Of a stretch of 64,000 nt of DNA, positions 11,301-30,749 are shown piece after piece (position 1 is the first letter of the stretch; the number at the start of each line of letters is the position of its first letter). Source of the stretch: Datnioides undecimradiatus (taxonomy: Eukaryota; Chordata; Actinopteri; Lobotiformes; Datnioididae); contig WARS01000014.1 in the NCBI GenBank assembly GCA_008933995.1, positions 5,627,192-5,691,191 of the forward strand, given 5' to 3'. Both the position numbers and the translations under genes were made by a program. Below the pieces are notes generated by a model. It was not told the origin of the DNA and ran no database searches. It was given only the letters and a program-made list of their open reading frames with translations.

Positions 11301-12609
11301 TTTAAACTTAGTTCTTGTATTAAGATGTGCTGTTAGGTTTTACAGTATATACTAATTACCTATTGAGGCTGGTGGGAATGCCAAAGTCACCAAAGTCATC
11401 AGGAATTATGCTTATTGGATATAGGAATGTTTGAATTTAATGGCAATTCATCCAACAGTTAAGAAATCTCAGTCAGGACCAGAGAAGAACCATAAACAGA
11501 TCATTTGGATGGTTTCTCCCCCACTGTTTATTCTCTACTTGTTTTAATTCATTGGTGCTCTATATATATATATATATATCCCTGATCTATTTGACATATT
11601 TAAAAGGATTTTTAACTTTAAATGTAAAACAAAACTCTGTCTAACAATATGTGTATGTATTCAACATACACACACACATATGCATTGACCAGGTACAAAC
11701 CAGAGGATGGTGCCAAGGTTTTCAAAGAAAAGCCTCCCTGGCAGGAAGTATCCTGCATCCAAGACAATGGGCGGGAGCAGAAAGAGGAAGAAAGCATCAG
11801 CGCTGAGCGTTGGGGGAGCGGAGTGGCGAACACCATAGATCACCCCTCCAACCAGCAGGCCCACCATGATGAGGAGACAGCTCTCTGGGACAACTGCTGG
11901 GACTCGACCTGACCAGTGGAAACCTGTGAGGTCAGAGACAGAGAAGATAAAAGGATGTCACGCTAACTGGATTAAGCCATGTTGTGACATTTTGAGCTGT
12001 CAGATGTTTTTACTCCATCACTCCGGATGAAAAGCCCAAACATGGAGCTACACCAACAGCTCATACACATGACATAATATGCATACACAGCTGAGTGGTG
12101 ATGGGATGCTTTCTATATTCTAAATTTAAGACATAGAGTGATGACAATGACTTTGTTAAACCAATGAGTTAACTTACTTATACAATAGTAGTAACAGTTG
12201 TAGCATTAGATGATGAAGTAACTTGTTACAAACATAACATAACAAAACCTGATGCTTTACTTAACTTCACATTCAAACTAATATCCAACGACCTCCACCA
12301 GCTTCTGATCTAATGTTGGCTTTTCATGTATGAGCAGAAAACCAGCCAAAGCTTACCCAGCTTGGCCAGTGAGGCCAGCATGATCCACAGCACAATCTCA
12401 AAGGGAGCCTGCACATGGTGATAGTCCATGCTGAAAACCCTCAAAGCCATGGGCAGATCCACAGACAGGCTACCATCGCTACTGTTGAAGCCCACCAAGG
12501 GGGGTAGGTTGTGGGGCTGGGGGAACTCAGCAGGGGGGGTCAGGGCTGAACATACAGGCCACAGCAGGCAGGCAGAGAGCAGCAGAGGGAGAGTCCACAG
12601 AGCAGCCAT
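4161..12609 (-). CDS. slc9a2: slc9a2, NHE2-type Na+/H+ exchanger (13 coding exons, 721 aa)
   Basis: Electroneutral Na+/H+ exchange in the (epithelial) plasma membrane. Exons: 12357-12609, 11701-11923, 7530-7770, 7204-7454, 6881-7098, 6580-6776, 6358-6447, 5523-5593, 5182-5316, 4877-4973, 4650-4778, 4445-4508, 4161-4357. All phases agree and give 2166 nt including TGA. Residues 1-22 look like a signal peptide ([22 protein letters not shown]). The amiloride-site segment [16 protein letters not shown] is near 129-144, the transport motif [11 protein letters not shown] near 229-239, and GGLRGAICF follows in exon 6. The CHP-binding helix ([16 protein letters not shown]) is in exon 9. Exon 11 has YSRHTL, matching the NHE2/NHE4 tail motif YNRHSL. 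The tail is shorter than in human NHE2 (812 aa) and lacks its proline-rich end. NHE2 rather than NHE4 is inferred from tail similarity and the tmem182 neighbour. Exon 2 uses a GTTTGT donor, required to keep W-Y-A-V in frame. Intron 2 contains a transposon. Confidence 0.93.
5318..5348. repeat. (CA/TG)n microsatellite abutting the slc9a2 exon 9 acceptor
   Basis: About 15 CA units on the plus strand. On the transcribed strand they read (TG)n directly before ag|GTTTGAG, the acceptor of slc9a2 exon 9, in the place of a polypyrimidine tract. Confidence 0.9.
8290..8372. repeat. 'gctaacatgctcacaatgac' dispersed repeat fragment
   Basis: Contains gctaacatgctcacaatgac and then aatgttaacatgtttagc, which I recognise as an abundant teleost dispersed sequence. 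It lies in slc9a2 intron 2, immediately left of the candidate transposon. Confidence 0.45.
8381..11347. mobile_element. candidate DNA transposon, about 2.96 kb, TA-flanked with short inverted ends
   Basis: Ends are perfect 11-bp inverted repeats, CTGTAAAACCT at 8383-8393 and AGGTTTTACAG at 11335-11345, each flanked by TA (8381-8382, 11346-11347). Subterminal regions are AT-rich and share repeats such as ttataactta (near 8413 and 8467, with a similar copy near 11244). The left end also has an 'aaccgattgcctta ... aagttga' segment resembling a very abundant teleost inverted-repeat family. Inside, on the minus strand, are remnants of a multi-exon gene (separate entry) and a GC-richer block near 10540-10870 that looks like its first exon, with a GTAACG donor after 10610. 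The TA flanks suggest a TA duplication, but 2 bp could be chance. No transposase was recognised, so the superfamily is unassigned. Confidence 0.6.
9021..9912 (-). pseudogene. decayed transposon-associated gene (multi-copy teleost family)
   Basis: Three stretches resemble a repetitive family of uncharacterised teleost proteins. At 9912 to about 9700 the minus strand gives [14 protein letters not shown] in one frame, MRFEGKHK and RHQHMMAF in a second frame, then [14 protein letters not shown] back in the first, so it carries frameshifts. A bounded exon at 9503-9582 reads [21 protein letters not shown] final exon at 9021-9296 (acceptor ttttcag) encodes LTVTEEG and [14 protein letters not shown], ending in TGA. 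Joining the last two exons as they stand puts the second out of frame and meets TGA after three codons. I recognise the sequence style from family experience but cannot name a function. Frameshifts and the broken splice phase argue for a dead copy. Confidence 0.6.
11560..11578. repeat. (TA)n microsatellite
   Basis: About nine TA units in slc9a2 intron 2, near exon 2. Confidence 0.8.
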
Positions 12610-12678
12610 CCTGCAGCCATGCTGGAACAAGTGGAGAGACAGAATAGGACCTGGGTAAGAGGGATGGTGGGGGTGAGC

Positions 12679-12699
12679 AGCACACACACACACACACAC
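12679..12699. repeat. (CA)n microsatellite upstream of slc9a2 exon 1
   Basis: About ten CA units, some 70 bp upstream of the slc9a2 start codon, inside the probable 5' UTR intron. Confidence 0.8.
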
Positions 12700-13254
12700 A
12701 AAACACAACCTGACCACAGCTCATGCAGCCACTAATGTGCACAGGAATCCCTGAGCTAGCATTGATATCCAACCAGCAGTTTAGAGCTCAACACACACAC
12801 ACACATATACATACATACATTCCTACATTACTCACAGGGGCCTTATTTAACACTGATCAGGTGTGGACAAAATGATTTTAAAATGTCCCCTTGACTGTTT
12901 TTAAGAGAGGACCTGCAGTCACAATTATGTGTCATTACTCCAGTGTGCATTAAGGGAGAGATATGAATTTATTGAAATAGGAACTGCACTATCCTTACAT
13001 TACATATGATTGGCCCAGGCTTACAGAGGATCACGAAGAGACACATACACTACATACCTCCAAAAACATGTCATGAGCTAAGAGGAAAAAGAGATAACCA
13101 CTGAAAAGTTTACTTCAGCATAAGCCTCATATGTTAAATATGATGGCGATGTGGTGTTGATAACACAGACATTTTCTCAGTAGAATGAAGAATTCAACTT
13201 CTGTCTTTTCATGTTAGCTTTACAGCTTTTCTCACAATCCTAAGCTGATGGCAG

Positions 13255-13735
13255 AACGACATTAGTGACAAGGTTTGGACACAAGGTGAGAGCAGGACCC
13301 AAATGCAGGCAGGGACAAGGGACAGGAGATATATTTTAACAGTTTATTTATGGGCTTAGGCTTATGGGTGGTCAAGGCAGGCAGGGTCGGAATCCAGATA
13401 ATCAGTCCGAACATGACATGGTAAGTGACATGATAAATCCAAAAACCAAAAAGGCAAAAACAGAAATCCGAATTCACAGTTGGCACAAGGAAAGCACATG
13501 GTCACAAGGTAGGAACATGGCTGCTAACACAGCAAATGAACCAACAAAGAACAAAGGCAATGGCACAACTTAAATAGACAGGGGGGAGGCAGCAAAACGA
13601 GACACAGGTCAGACCAATCAACTAATCAAGACAGGAAACAAGTACACAGAAACACACAAGGGAAACACTTTTCAAAATAAAACAGGAAATAACAAAACAA
13701 GAAACTCAACTCAAAACCATGACAATTAATAAATT
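13255..13735 (-). repeat. dispersed teleost element with promoter-like segment
   Basis: Read on the minus strand it begins ttgtcatggttttgagttga, then tttcctgttttattttg, and further on tgtctcgttttgctgcc followed by tctatttaag, a TATA-like box. This order of motifs matches an abundant teleost interspersed element I know only by sequence. The far end carries gcaggacccaaatgcaggca. Element class was not determined. Confidence 0.55.
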
Positions 13736-16725
13736 TGTATTTCTCTTTTTCTCATAATTCATTTTGCTTATTTCTTTTTTACTAATTCATGCTGCAGTGT
13801 GAATATTGCTTTACGCTACCTTGAAGTGAACAGGAGACTGCTGACAATCTGTACAATGAAAGTGGAGATGATTTCCTTTTTTGTCATGTGCATCAATATG
13901 CAGCCAAGACGAGAGCTTCATATTATTAAATGTGGGTATTATTAGATGTCAGTATGCCTGCATATTTCATTTTTGTAGCATCAGAATAAGACTTCCACTA
14001 TAATTGCCCTCAATAAAATAAAGCTTTCTTGTATTGGTCATTCCCCAAAAAATGCTGTTAGAACTAAAAATGTGTAAGTTTGTGTGACTTTGTTTTTCAA
14101 ACAGATGGCTCAGGAAAATATGTATTTTCCTTCAGTTTCAAAATCTGTTGCTGCTTTTGCAAAAGCAAAGTTGTTGTTTGTTCTTCTCCAGTCCAAGACA
14201 ACAGATTGAACCTGAGTTTGCCTTTTTCTCAAATCTGTTTTATAATGAATCGTGAATGAAAACAATAACCCGCTGACAATTAACCACCAGAGTGCTCTCA
14301 GATCTCTCAGAAGATAGCTGATCATTTAAAATCTGAACTGGATGGTTTGTTTTAAATTACATATAAATGAAAAGCAACAAAGAAAAAACATATTAATGTT
14401 CTTTCTTAAAGTACTTCTTTATTATGCTGACTGATGAGTGCTGAGAATAGTTTTTGGTCAGACTAGCTAATGAAAAGTCAATTTACTGTCCTCCAGCATT
14501 ACTTGTATTGTCTTAGCTATCCAATGGAATGATTAAACCCCCTTATTAAATATGCCTTATTGGACAGTGCAGTCTTCTCTTGTCACAAAACAGGCTTCGG
14601 AGACAACGTTCCCTCATCTCTTTGAAAGCCACTTAACTAATAGGAGTAATGAGTGGTGCCCTGAGAATATTGGCTCTCAGTGATAATAAGAGCTCATTGG
14701 CAGTTGTTGTAGACATAACAGGAAAAGCACAGTTGCACTTAATAACACAAATAACAAATGGTGGAAGTTTGGGGACCTTAATGATACGGGGCCATTGTTA
14801 GCATTATTAGCCTGCTGCGGCCAAGAACAATAGCAATACCTCTCCTTTCCTACAATGACCAGTCAAAATGTCTGTTGTGTAACAGGCCTGTTGCTGCAGC
14901 AGCCTTTTCATGTTTTAACCGTGTAACTGTCACTGTGTCTGTGTATTTACAGGGAAAACTACATGTACATGTATAGATATGTATAATATTGCAACATGTG
15001 CTGAGGTGGACATGCTTACTGCTCTCAGTTAGTGGTGTGGAGATTGATTATTGATTGATTATTGATCCTTTTAACATTTGATCTGCCAGTGTAGGAGCAG
15101 GTGTTACTATTGGCATTAGCACTGTGAAATAAGTATGTCTGTAAGAACAATGGCCCAGCACTTACAGAAACTGAAGCTTCTAAGTGGAACTAAGTCATTT
15201 TATTATTCACACCTGTGATTTTCCTGCAGTGACCTGACACCTGCAACCTTTGTCATTTTATTGCCGTAGCACAAGGGCTTTGGTGACCCAGTTTCCGACT
15301 TAGCTCCACCCAGTGTCCACCTGAGCAGAGGTCTGATCAGCAGACTGAAAGCACCTGTGACAGCAGTAACAACAGAGTCAACTTCAGGTGACATTAGTGA
15401 AAACATCTGTGGAGGTTTGTTTGTACAGGCCCTTTAGGTATAATGTTATCAAAGTGATGTAGGGCTGCCTTTTTGTGACTGTACATTTAGTATTATGATG
15501 TAGTTACAGATGTATTTTAAAACAAAGTTTGTTTGGTGATTGTTTATACGATTGTGTCACTGACAATTCTTCCATTGACAATGCACTGAATCACTGAAAA
15601 TACCTGGAAATGACCTGACCTCTAAACAGAGGCGGTATGTAATAAGACCTAATAAGACACTATCAAATCTGTTCAAGAAAAACCTCATTCAATCCTTATT
15701 TTCAGATCCACCTTAATGCATGCCTTAATTCATGCTGGACCTCACTGTGAAGTGCAGGAGCTCATTGACATGGCACAGCATGAAACTGTCTAATTTTATC
15801 CATTTGTAAACTCTAACAATAATAGTATTTATAGTCTTCTTTGAGTATTAGAGAGATTTAGGGACCTTGGACAGGTCACTAGTCTTTCAATGGTATTAAT
15901 CAAACCGACCATGTGATGCAAAGTTATTCCTGCTGTACTCTGATAGACACACAGCATGAACTCTTGCTCTTGTCTCGTCTTTGATCTCTGCATTGAATTT
16001 GCAGGCCTAAATAAGGCTGTTTACCTTCAGCTTCATCAATGATGGGTTACAGGGCGGCCTCCTGTCATTATGTTGTAGATAGAGTATATAATTATACAGA
16101 ATACTGGGTAATAAAGTACTTTTGCCTTTGCACTGTGCACACCATAATATTGCAAATCATATGTAATTTGAAAGTTAATTCTGAAGTTATGTTTTCGTAA
16201 CTACACATCACCACCATATAACAGAAACACCTAAGGGATAACAAAAAACAAACTACATCCTAAAAAAACACCGCAAAATTACACCTGTTGTTATTGTGTT
16301 GTATTACATCAGCCCTGTTTGTCTTAACTGTCTTGGGCCGACTAGGAAATCATTTCAAGTGAGTTAAAGTGCTGTAAGTGCTGTAAATATCTCATATTAA
16401 AGTCATCATACAAATTGTGCAGTAACTCCACCTTACCATTCAATATATGTCATTTATTTCTCTAAACAATATTGAGAGAATGGATATAAATATTGTTCCT
16501 CTGGCAAAAGATAAAACATAAGACTAAATAACCAAAATGACACTTATGAGTAAATAAAAACAACACAATCAAATTCAAATGCACTTAATTGTTCAAATTC
16601 AAATCTAAAACCTGACTGAATGATTCTTTTATTTCACTTCCAGTAGACCAGATGGATTTATTTACAATAGGTTACAAATCTATTTACAGGGAAATGTCAG
16701 TCTGTGTCTTCAGTATAGTAAATAA

Positions 16726-16749
16726 CACACACACACACACACACACACA
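16726..16749. repeat. (AC)n microsatellite
   Basis: About twelve AC units downstream of tasl. Confidence 0.85.
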
Positions 16750-17046
16750 TAGAGTTATAAGGTCAATAAAATAAACTGTATGTCAGGTGAAGTCAGGCGG
16801 GTGCAGTACTAAAATCTGACAGCAGATGGCACATGAGTGCAGGTCATTTTAGGCACCTTTACAGCAGACAAGTAAACAAAGACATTGTGTAGATATAGGT
16901 AAACAAGAATAAACGCATGCACTGATTTACTGACTTGCACTTGTTTGTAGGTCTCAGTTGCATGTAGGTATGTGCCAGCTTGGAAGTGGAGAAGTGCAGA
17001 AGCAAAATGAAGAGCTGAGCGTTTCAGGATGCATGCATGACAGAAC

Positions 17047-18047
17047 TCATTGCAGATGAACATTGTCAGCCTCTGAGATCCTCAGCACAGGGGAGCTGAA
17101 GTTGGATGAGCAGGGAACTATGTTCTGGGTGTTAAGATAACTAATCTTTTTGCCGGTGTCCCCACTTGATCCTTCTTCCAGACTGGCCTCCAGTGAGATG
17201 GGCCCCTGCAGCTGGCTGCTGGGCTGCGGTGGAGGCACCAGGCCATGCAGGAGGCTGTTCCCCAAGTTGGAGTTACATCGAGCCAAATTTTCAGTCAGAT
17301 GCTGCATGTACACCTCCTCCAGCTGTTTCTCCAGCATCCCATTCAGCACTGAATTAGACATAGGCTCCAACCCTGATCCGGGCATATTCAAGCTGATGTT
17401 CTCACTGGTCCCCATAGCCAGATAACCCTGGTCTGGTACTGAGAAAAGAGGCTTCCCTTGTGGCTCCTCACTGGCAGACCATTCTGGTTGATGGTAGACT
17501 TCAGAGAGTAAATCGTGACGGGCTATGATGGATCTCAGTGGGTTGGGTGAGATGTCAGCCACCTGAAGGTCTGGATATTTTTCTAGCAGGCTACAGTCGT
17601 CTAAGCAAACTATAAAATCACGGTCCAGGATGAGGTCAGTCGGACAGCCAGGGATGGAGCGGCCTGCAGGACCCTGAGGCACCACTCTCAATCCCTGGAA
17701 TTGGGGGGGGTCTAATTCTTCCTGGTTTGGACCTGATTAGAGAAAAATTGCTATTTATCTGGCATGATTTCATTAGCAAAGGAAGAACAATTTAGTCAAA
17801 GAAAGGCAAGAAAACTAGACTAAGCAAAGTTAAGATTAGTGTGTAAAACCGGTACAGAAAAAAACTGTTTACCTGCTTCAGCCGAATCTGTCTGTAGGTC
17901 TGTGGAGTTTGAGTCGGTGAGAAAAGGCCTGCAGTTGACTGCATCCATGCAGTGTGTGTGTGTCTGTGATCTCTGCCGCTTGGAAGAAGAGGCAAACTTT
18001 CTCTCCTCCCTGTAACGCAACACTCTGAGAAAACCTTCGGCCAACAT
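17047..18047 (-). CDS. tasl: tasl, TLR adaptor interacting with SLC15A4 on the lysosome (286 aa)
   Basis: Two coding exons, 17873-18047 and 17047-17732, joined in phase 1 (GCA G | GT CCA). The protein opens MLAEGFLRVL, close to MLSEGYL at the human TASL N-terminus, the part that docks into SLC15A4. The middle has SNSVLNGMLEKQLEEVYMQH, matching the human ISNAVLNEYLEQKVVELY region. The C-terminus is SPVLRISEADNVHLQ, matching human SLHISQYSNVNP and containing the pLxIS-type motif that, once phosphorylated, recruits IRF5 downstream of endolysosomal TLRs. Length is close to human (301 aa). The residue before the motif leucine is Val, where a hydrophilic residue is usual. The sequence between these anchors is poorly conserved, as expected for a largely disordered adaptor. 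No membrane segment is visible. A second tasl-like paralogue elsewhere in the genome is possible. Confidence 0.85.
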
Positions 18048-20160
18048 GGCTCGGAAACACTGCCCTCTCTTCTTTTACTGTCTCTTCTTACCCCTCTTTG
18101 CTGCCTAATGATTGTCAGTCTGAAGCACAAAAGACACGGCGTAAGTGCGAGAGTAACTGTGAAGCTCTACCGATCTGTTTCACTTCTGCAACTGAGAACC
18201 TTCCTCTCCACCCCCAACTCACACTTCCTTTTATTAGTCTGTACTGAAAATCACAGTTAAGAGAAAAGAGAACAATGAATTTATACACAAGCTGAGAAAA
18301 CTCACTTTGGTAAGCTGAGAGGCAGAAGTATTCAGATCCTTTGTTGAAGTAAAAGCACCAATAAAATATCAAATAATCCATATAGACAAGTATTTGGAAA
18401 ATACTTCATTCCTGCAATAAAAAGCACTACTACCAAAATGCACAAAACCCCCCCCACACATTTGCTTTGTTGTGTGTGTCTGTGAAATATCGTATCAATC
18501 AACTCAGGATCCAAACAGAAGACATCAGATTTAAATGAAACCGTGTGGGAAAGTTTCATGAGGATATCACTCTTTGGTGGAGGAGCCACAGACATCTGAA
18601 ACCACATCAAACATTCTACATTTGTTGATCAACTTTAACCTTTAATAAGTTACATTAACACATCCGCAATACGTCAGTGTCACTGATTCTGGGTGGGAAA
18701 ATATGTATAAAATTGTAAAATTGCATTACAAGGAGTGAATGCACATTTCAACTGATTGATTGATCAATCGACCTCTACCTCTCTCAGTATTTTATAGGAA
18801 TAATTTTCTCCACTATAATCAAAAGTAACTAGATACGCCACAGTGTCAGTATTGAAGAAATAGGAGGGGCTTGTGTAGTCACATTCATGCTAGCAAAATC
18901 TCGGTAAAATTGGTATTGGTACTTTCCACCACTGTTGAGTGCTGAGGTGCTTTGAATGATTGGGTAAAATGCTGTGGAATATCTGCTGAATGTTTGCAGA
19001 CCAGAAATATATCAGCAATTTAAGCAGAAGTGATGACTTTTCAGCAACAATCACTTTAGCAATTTATGTATTTCAAAATCAGTGAAATCCCAAAAGCTTG
19101 AATTTCCTTGGAAGCGTTGTACAGTCAAGTCAGGCTCAAAGAAAGATTAGTCATATTCTGTTAACTGTAAATGATTTATTGTGCATAAAAATAACAGTAT
19201 AAGAAGGCAGAATGTACTTCAGATGAAATTTAACAACCACCAGGGACTACTGAGAGTCAGGCTTGTAGTGTTATTTTGCAGTCTGATTTTTATTTTGTTT
19301 TAGGGAAGATATCCACTCATGTAAGACAGAACACAATGCAGAACAGGATGCTTACAGCAAAACCAAACAGCCAAACAGCTGTCCAACTCCCCTAAAAACT
19401 AATAACACTTTAACACTTTAAAAAAAAAAAAAAATACAATTTTACATCCCTCTACGTTTGCAGATTTGTAATTTTGGCATGTGTTATCATTTTTAAACAT
19501 ACATCTCGTAGAAAAAAGGTTGCCATTAAAACAGCATTAAGACATTATAAAGTAAATAAAAACATAGAGAACGGGATTGTAATAGGTAACTTTAACAGAA
19601 GGTGCTGCAGTTTTGGCGATGACAGGTTTGGCTGGAACAAAACATTTAAATCAGTGTTTCCAGAATTCAATAGATAAGACTTATTATGACTTACTGATTC
19701 AACCTGCCGAGTTCAGTAACTGGTGATAATGTTTCATGGTCTGATGCGGACATGGAGGATGTTCTGTCGGCCGAATGGTGAATCTGTTTTACAATTTTTC
19801 GACAGTGTGTTCATTTTGTTGTGTTCTTAAACAGGCAGCTACACGTTCATGCTAATGGATTGATTGACATGTCATTAGGCCAATAGGCTTAGCGGGCTGC
19901 GGTTAATGAGAGGAAGCAGAGCTGCGGGTAGATACCCGCAATGCTCTGCTTTCGCACCTCCCTTCATTGCAGCCGACAAGGCACAGCTGAGCACAGATTG
20001 ATAATTAAAAAAACATACTGAAAAACCGTACACATGTATATAAGCTGAGTGAAATGTCGCTTCTTCTTTTTTATTCCTGGGTGGGCTCCAGGTCAGTCTG
20101 GGTCCAGGTCTGGGTTTAGGACTAGGCCTGAGGTCTCAGGTAGAAACTGTGTGAACGCAG
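18048..20160. other. tasl 5' flank and sh3bgrl 3' UTR/flank
   Basis: The two genes are in tandem on the minus strand. Minus-strand AATAAA hexamers lie at 20070-20075 (short 3' UTR) and 19175-19180 (about 1 kb 3' UTR, closer to the mammalian SH3BGRL size). A poly-A run is near 19420-19434. No coding sequence was recognised. Confidence 0.5.
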
Positions 20161-29477
<9,317 letters not shown>

Positions 29478-29516
29478 GATTAAATCCCTGATGCTGACAC
29501 GAGTCCGGTATGCAGG

Positions 29517-29558
29517 CTGGTCGGTAGGTCGATCGGTCGGTCTGTCGGTTGGTTGGTT
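29517..29558. repeat. degenerate (GGTC/GGTT)n tetranucleotide repeat
   Basis: Runs of ggtc, ggtt and related tetramers about 40-80 bp upstream of the sh3bgrl ATG, so probably within its 5' UTR. Confidence 0.75.
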
Positions 29559-29748
29559 GCCCTGCTCCTTGCAGACACTTTGCAGGCGTAATGCGAGACA
29601 AAACAACAGCAATAACAAACTTCTCCGGCTAAAAATGCTGTGGGTCTGTTGAAGGCAGCGCAGACTATCTGCGCAAATGTCTCTGCTCTCAGCACTGGAT
29701 GGAGCTTGGCATTCCTCCTCCGCCTCTACTCTGCCTCCCCGCCCCTTC

Positions 29749-29749
<1 letters not shown>

Positions 29750-29796
<47 letters not shown>

Positions 29797-29797
29797 A
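29750..29797. repeat. compound (TC)n(AC)n microsatellite
   Basis: About fifteen TC units followed by about eight AC units in the shared promoter region, roughly 270 bp from the sh3bgrl start codon. Confidence 0.9.
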
Positions 29798-30210
29798 ACA
29801 CACTCGGAGACACGTACGCGCACGCACAGAGAGGCTATAGGCCTATCAGGACGGCAACACAACAGGGCTATATTGTCTGAATATTTCAGCATCGACCCCA
29901 TTGTCTGCAAGCCAGGCATGCGCTATTGTCCCTTTAACGCTGCAGGTGTGCATCTGAATGGTGCATTTAGTGACTGATATAAACGCTGAAATAAAATGTG
30001 CCGTGATTTTGAACACTCACTGGGCGCTTTTGCTTTTGTGTAACAGCACAGGCGCTGAAGCGCCGTCTTGTGCCGTGCAGCCACAGTATTACACGGGCTT
30101 CGTGGGCCCCCTGCAGGCGTCTGGAGCAGACGACGCAAGGTTTTTTTTTCCTCTGAAACGAATTTAGGAAAGCCGACTGACAAACAAAAAAAATGTGTCG
30201 GAGAGGAGTG

Positions 30211-30223
30211 GGCGCCATATTGG
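30211..30223. promoter_or_regulatory. YY1-type site in the divergent promoter
   Basis: ggcgccatattgg fits the YY1 core GCCATNTT. It is common in CpG-island promoters, but occupancy is unproven. Confidence 0.45.
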
Positions 30224-30749
30224 ACCCAAACACGAAGTGAATTTGTGGTGAATTTTCTCCATGCCGGCCGCTGCAGATGTGAGCGCTGGTTTTTAGACGA
30301 GCCAGTGAGGATGCATGGCTTTACACTGGTGCATGTTGCCTGCCGCCGGGGCCTGTGTAACGGTCCAAACCGGTTAGCCGGGCGGCCACTTTCTCGCCGT
30401 AATTAAACACACTTGTATGAGGGCAATATGTCCTCGAATGCAACCCTTTCATTCTTGCAGGCTTCCTCCCATCTCTCCCTGCAAGAAGCCATTCGCGCAG
30501 ACCCCAGATCATCACCGGCTCCAAAATTCCAAGTGTTCTGCAGCCCCGAATGGCGTCACCTGATTGGCGGAGAGCCTATCAATCATGCCTTTAGCCGCAC
30601 CCCTCCCCCCATTCAACCACTCGCCTCTCTGTTCCAGTGTGTTTACTACACTGCCGAGCATAAGGGAGACACTCGTCTTCACATGCACTGAACCCACTAA
30701 GAAAAACAGTTTTTAGTTGTATTTGTAAGAAAACCTCCAAGAGATCAAC

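Larger units (their letters stand above)
12623..17046. other. intergenic: slc9a2 5' flank to tasl 3' flank
   Basis: No gene was recognised. It contains a dispersed repeat (13255-13735), a CA microsatellite (16726-16749) and mostly AT-rich unique sequence. A pyrimidine-rich acceptor, ctccacttgttccag, ends at 12622 on the slc9a2 strand, implying a non-coding first exon somewhere in this interval. Minus-strand AATAAA signals at 16657-16662 and 16628-16633 could end the tasl mRNA. Confidence 0.5.
29478..30749. promoter_or_regulatory. shared divergent promoter of sh3bgrl and the HMGN gene
   Basis: 1.27 kb between two start codons pointing away from each other. CpG dinucleotides are more frequent here than in flanking introns, especially 30040-30400. 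A YY1-type site is at 30211-30223 and an inverted CCAAT box (gattggc) at 30562-30568. It includes a degenerate GGTC/GGTT tetranucleotide tract and a TC/AC microsatellite on the sh3bgrl side. No TATA box was evident near either start, in keeping with housekeeping promoters. Exact transcription starts cannot be placed. Confidence 0.6.
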
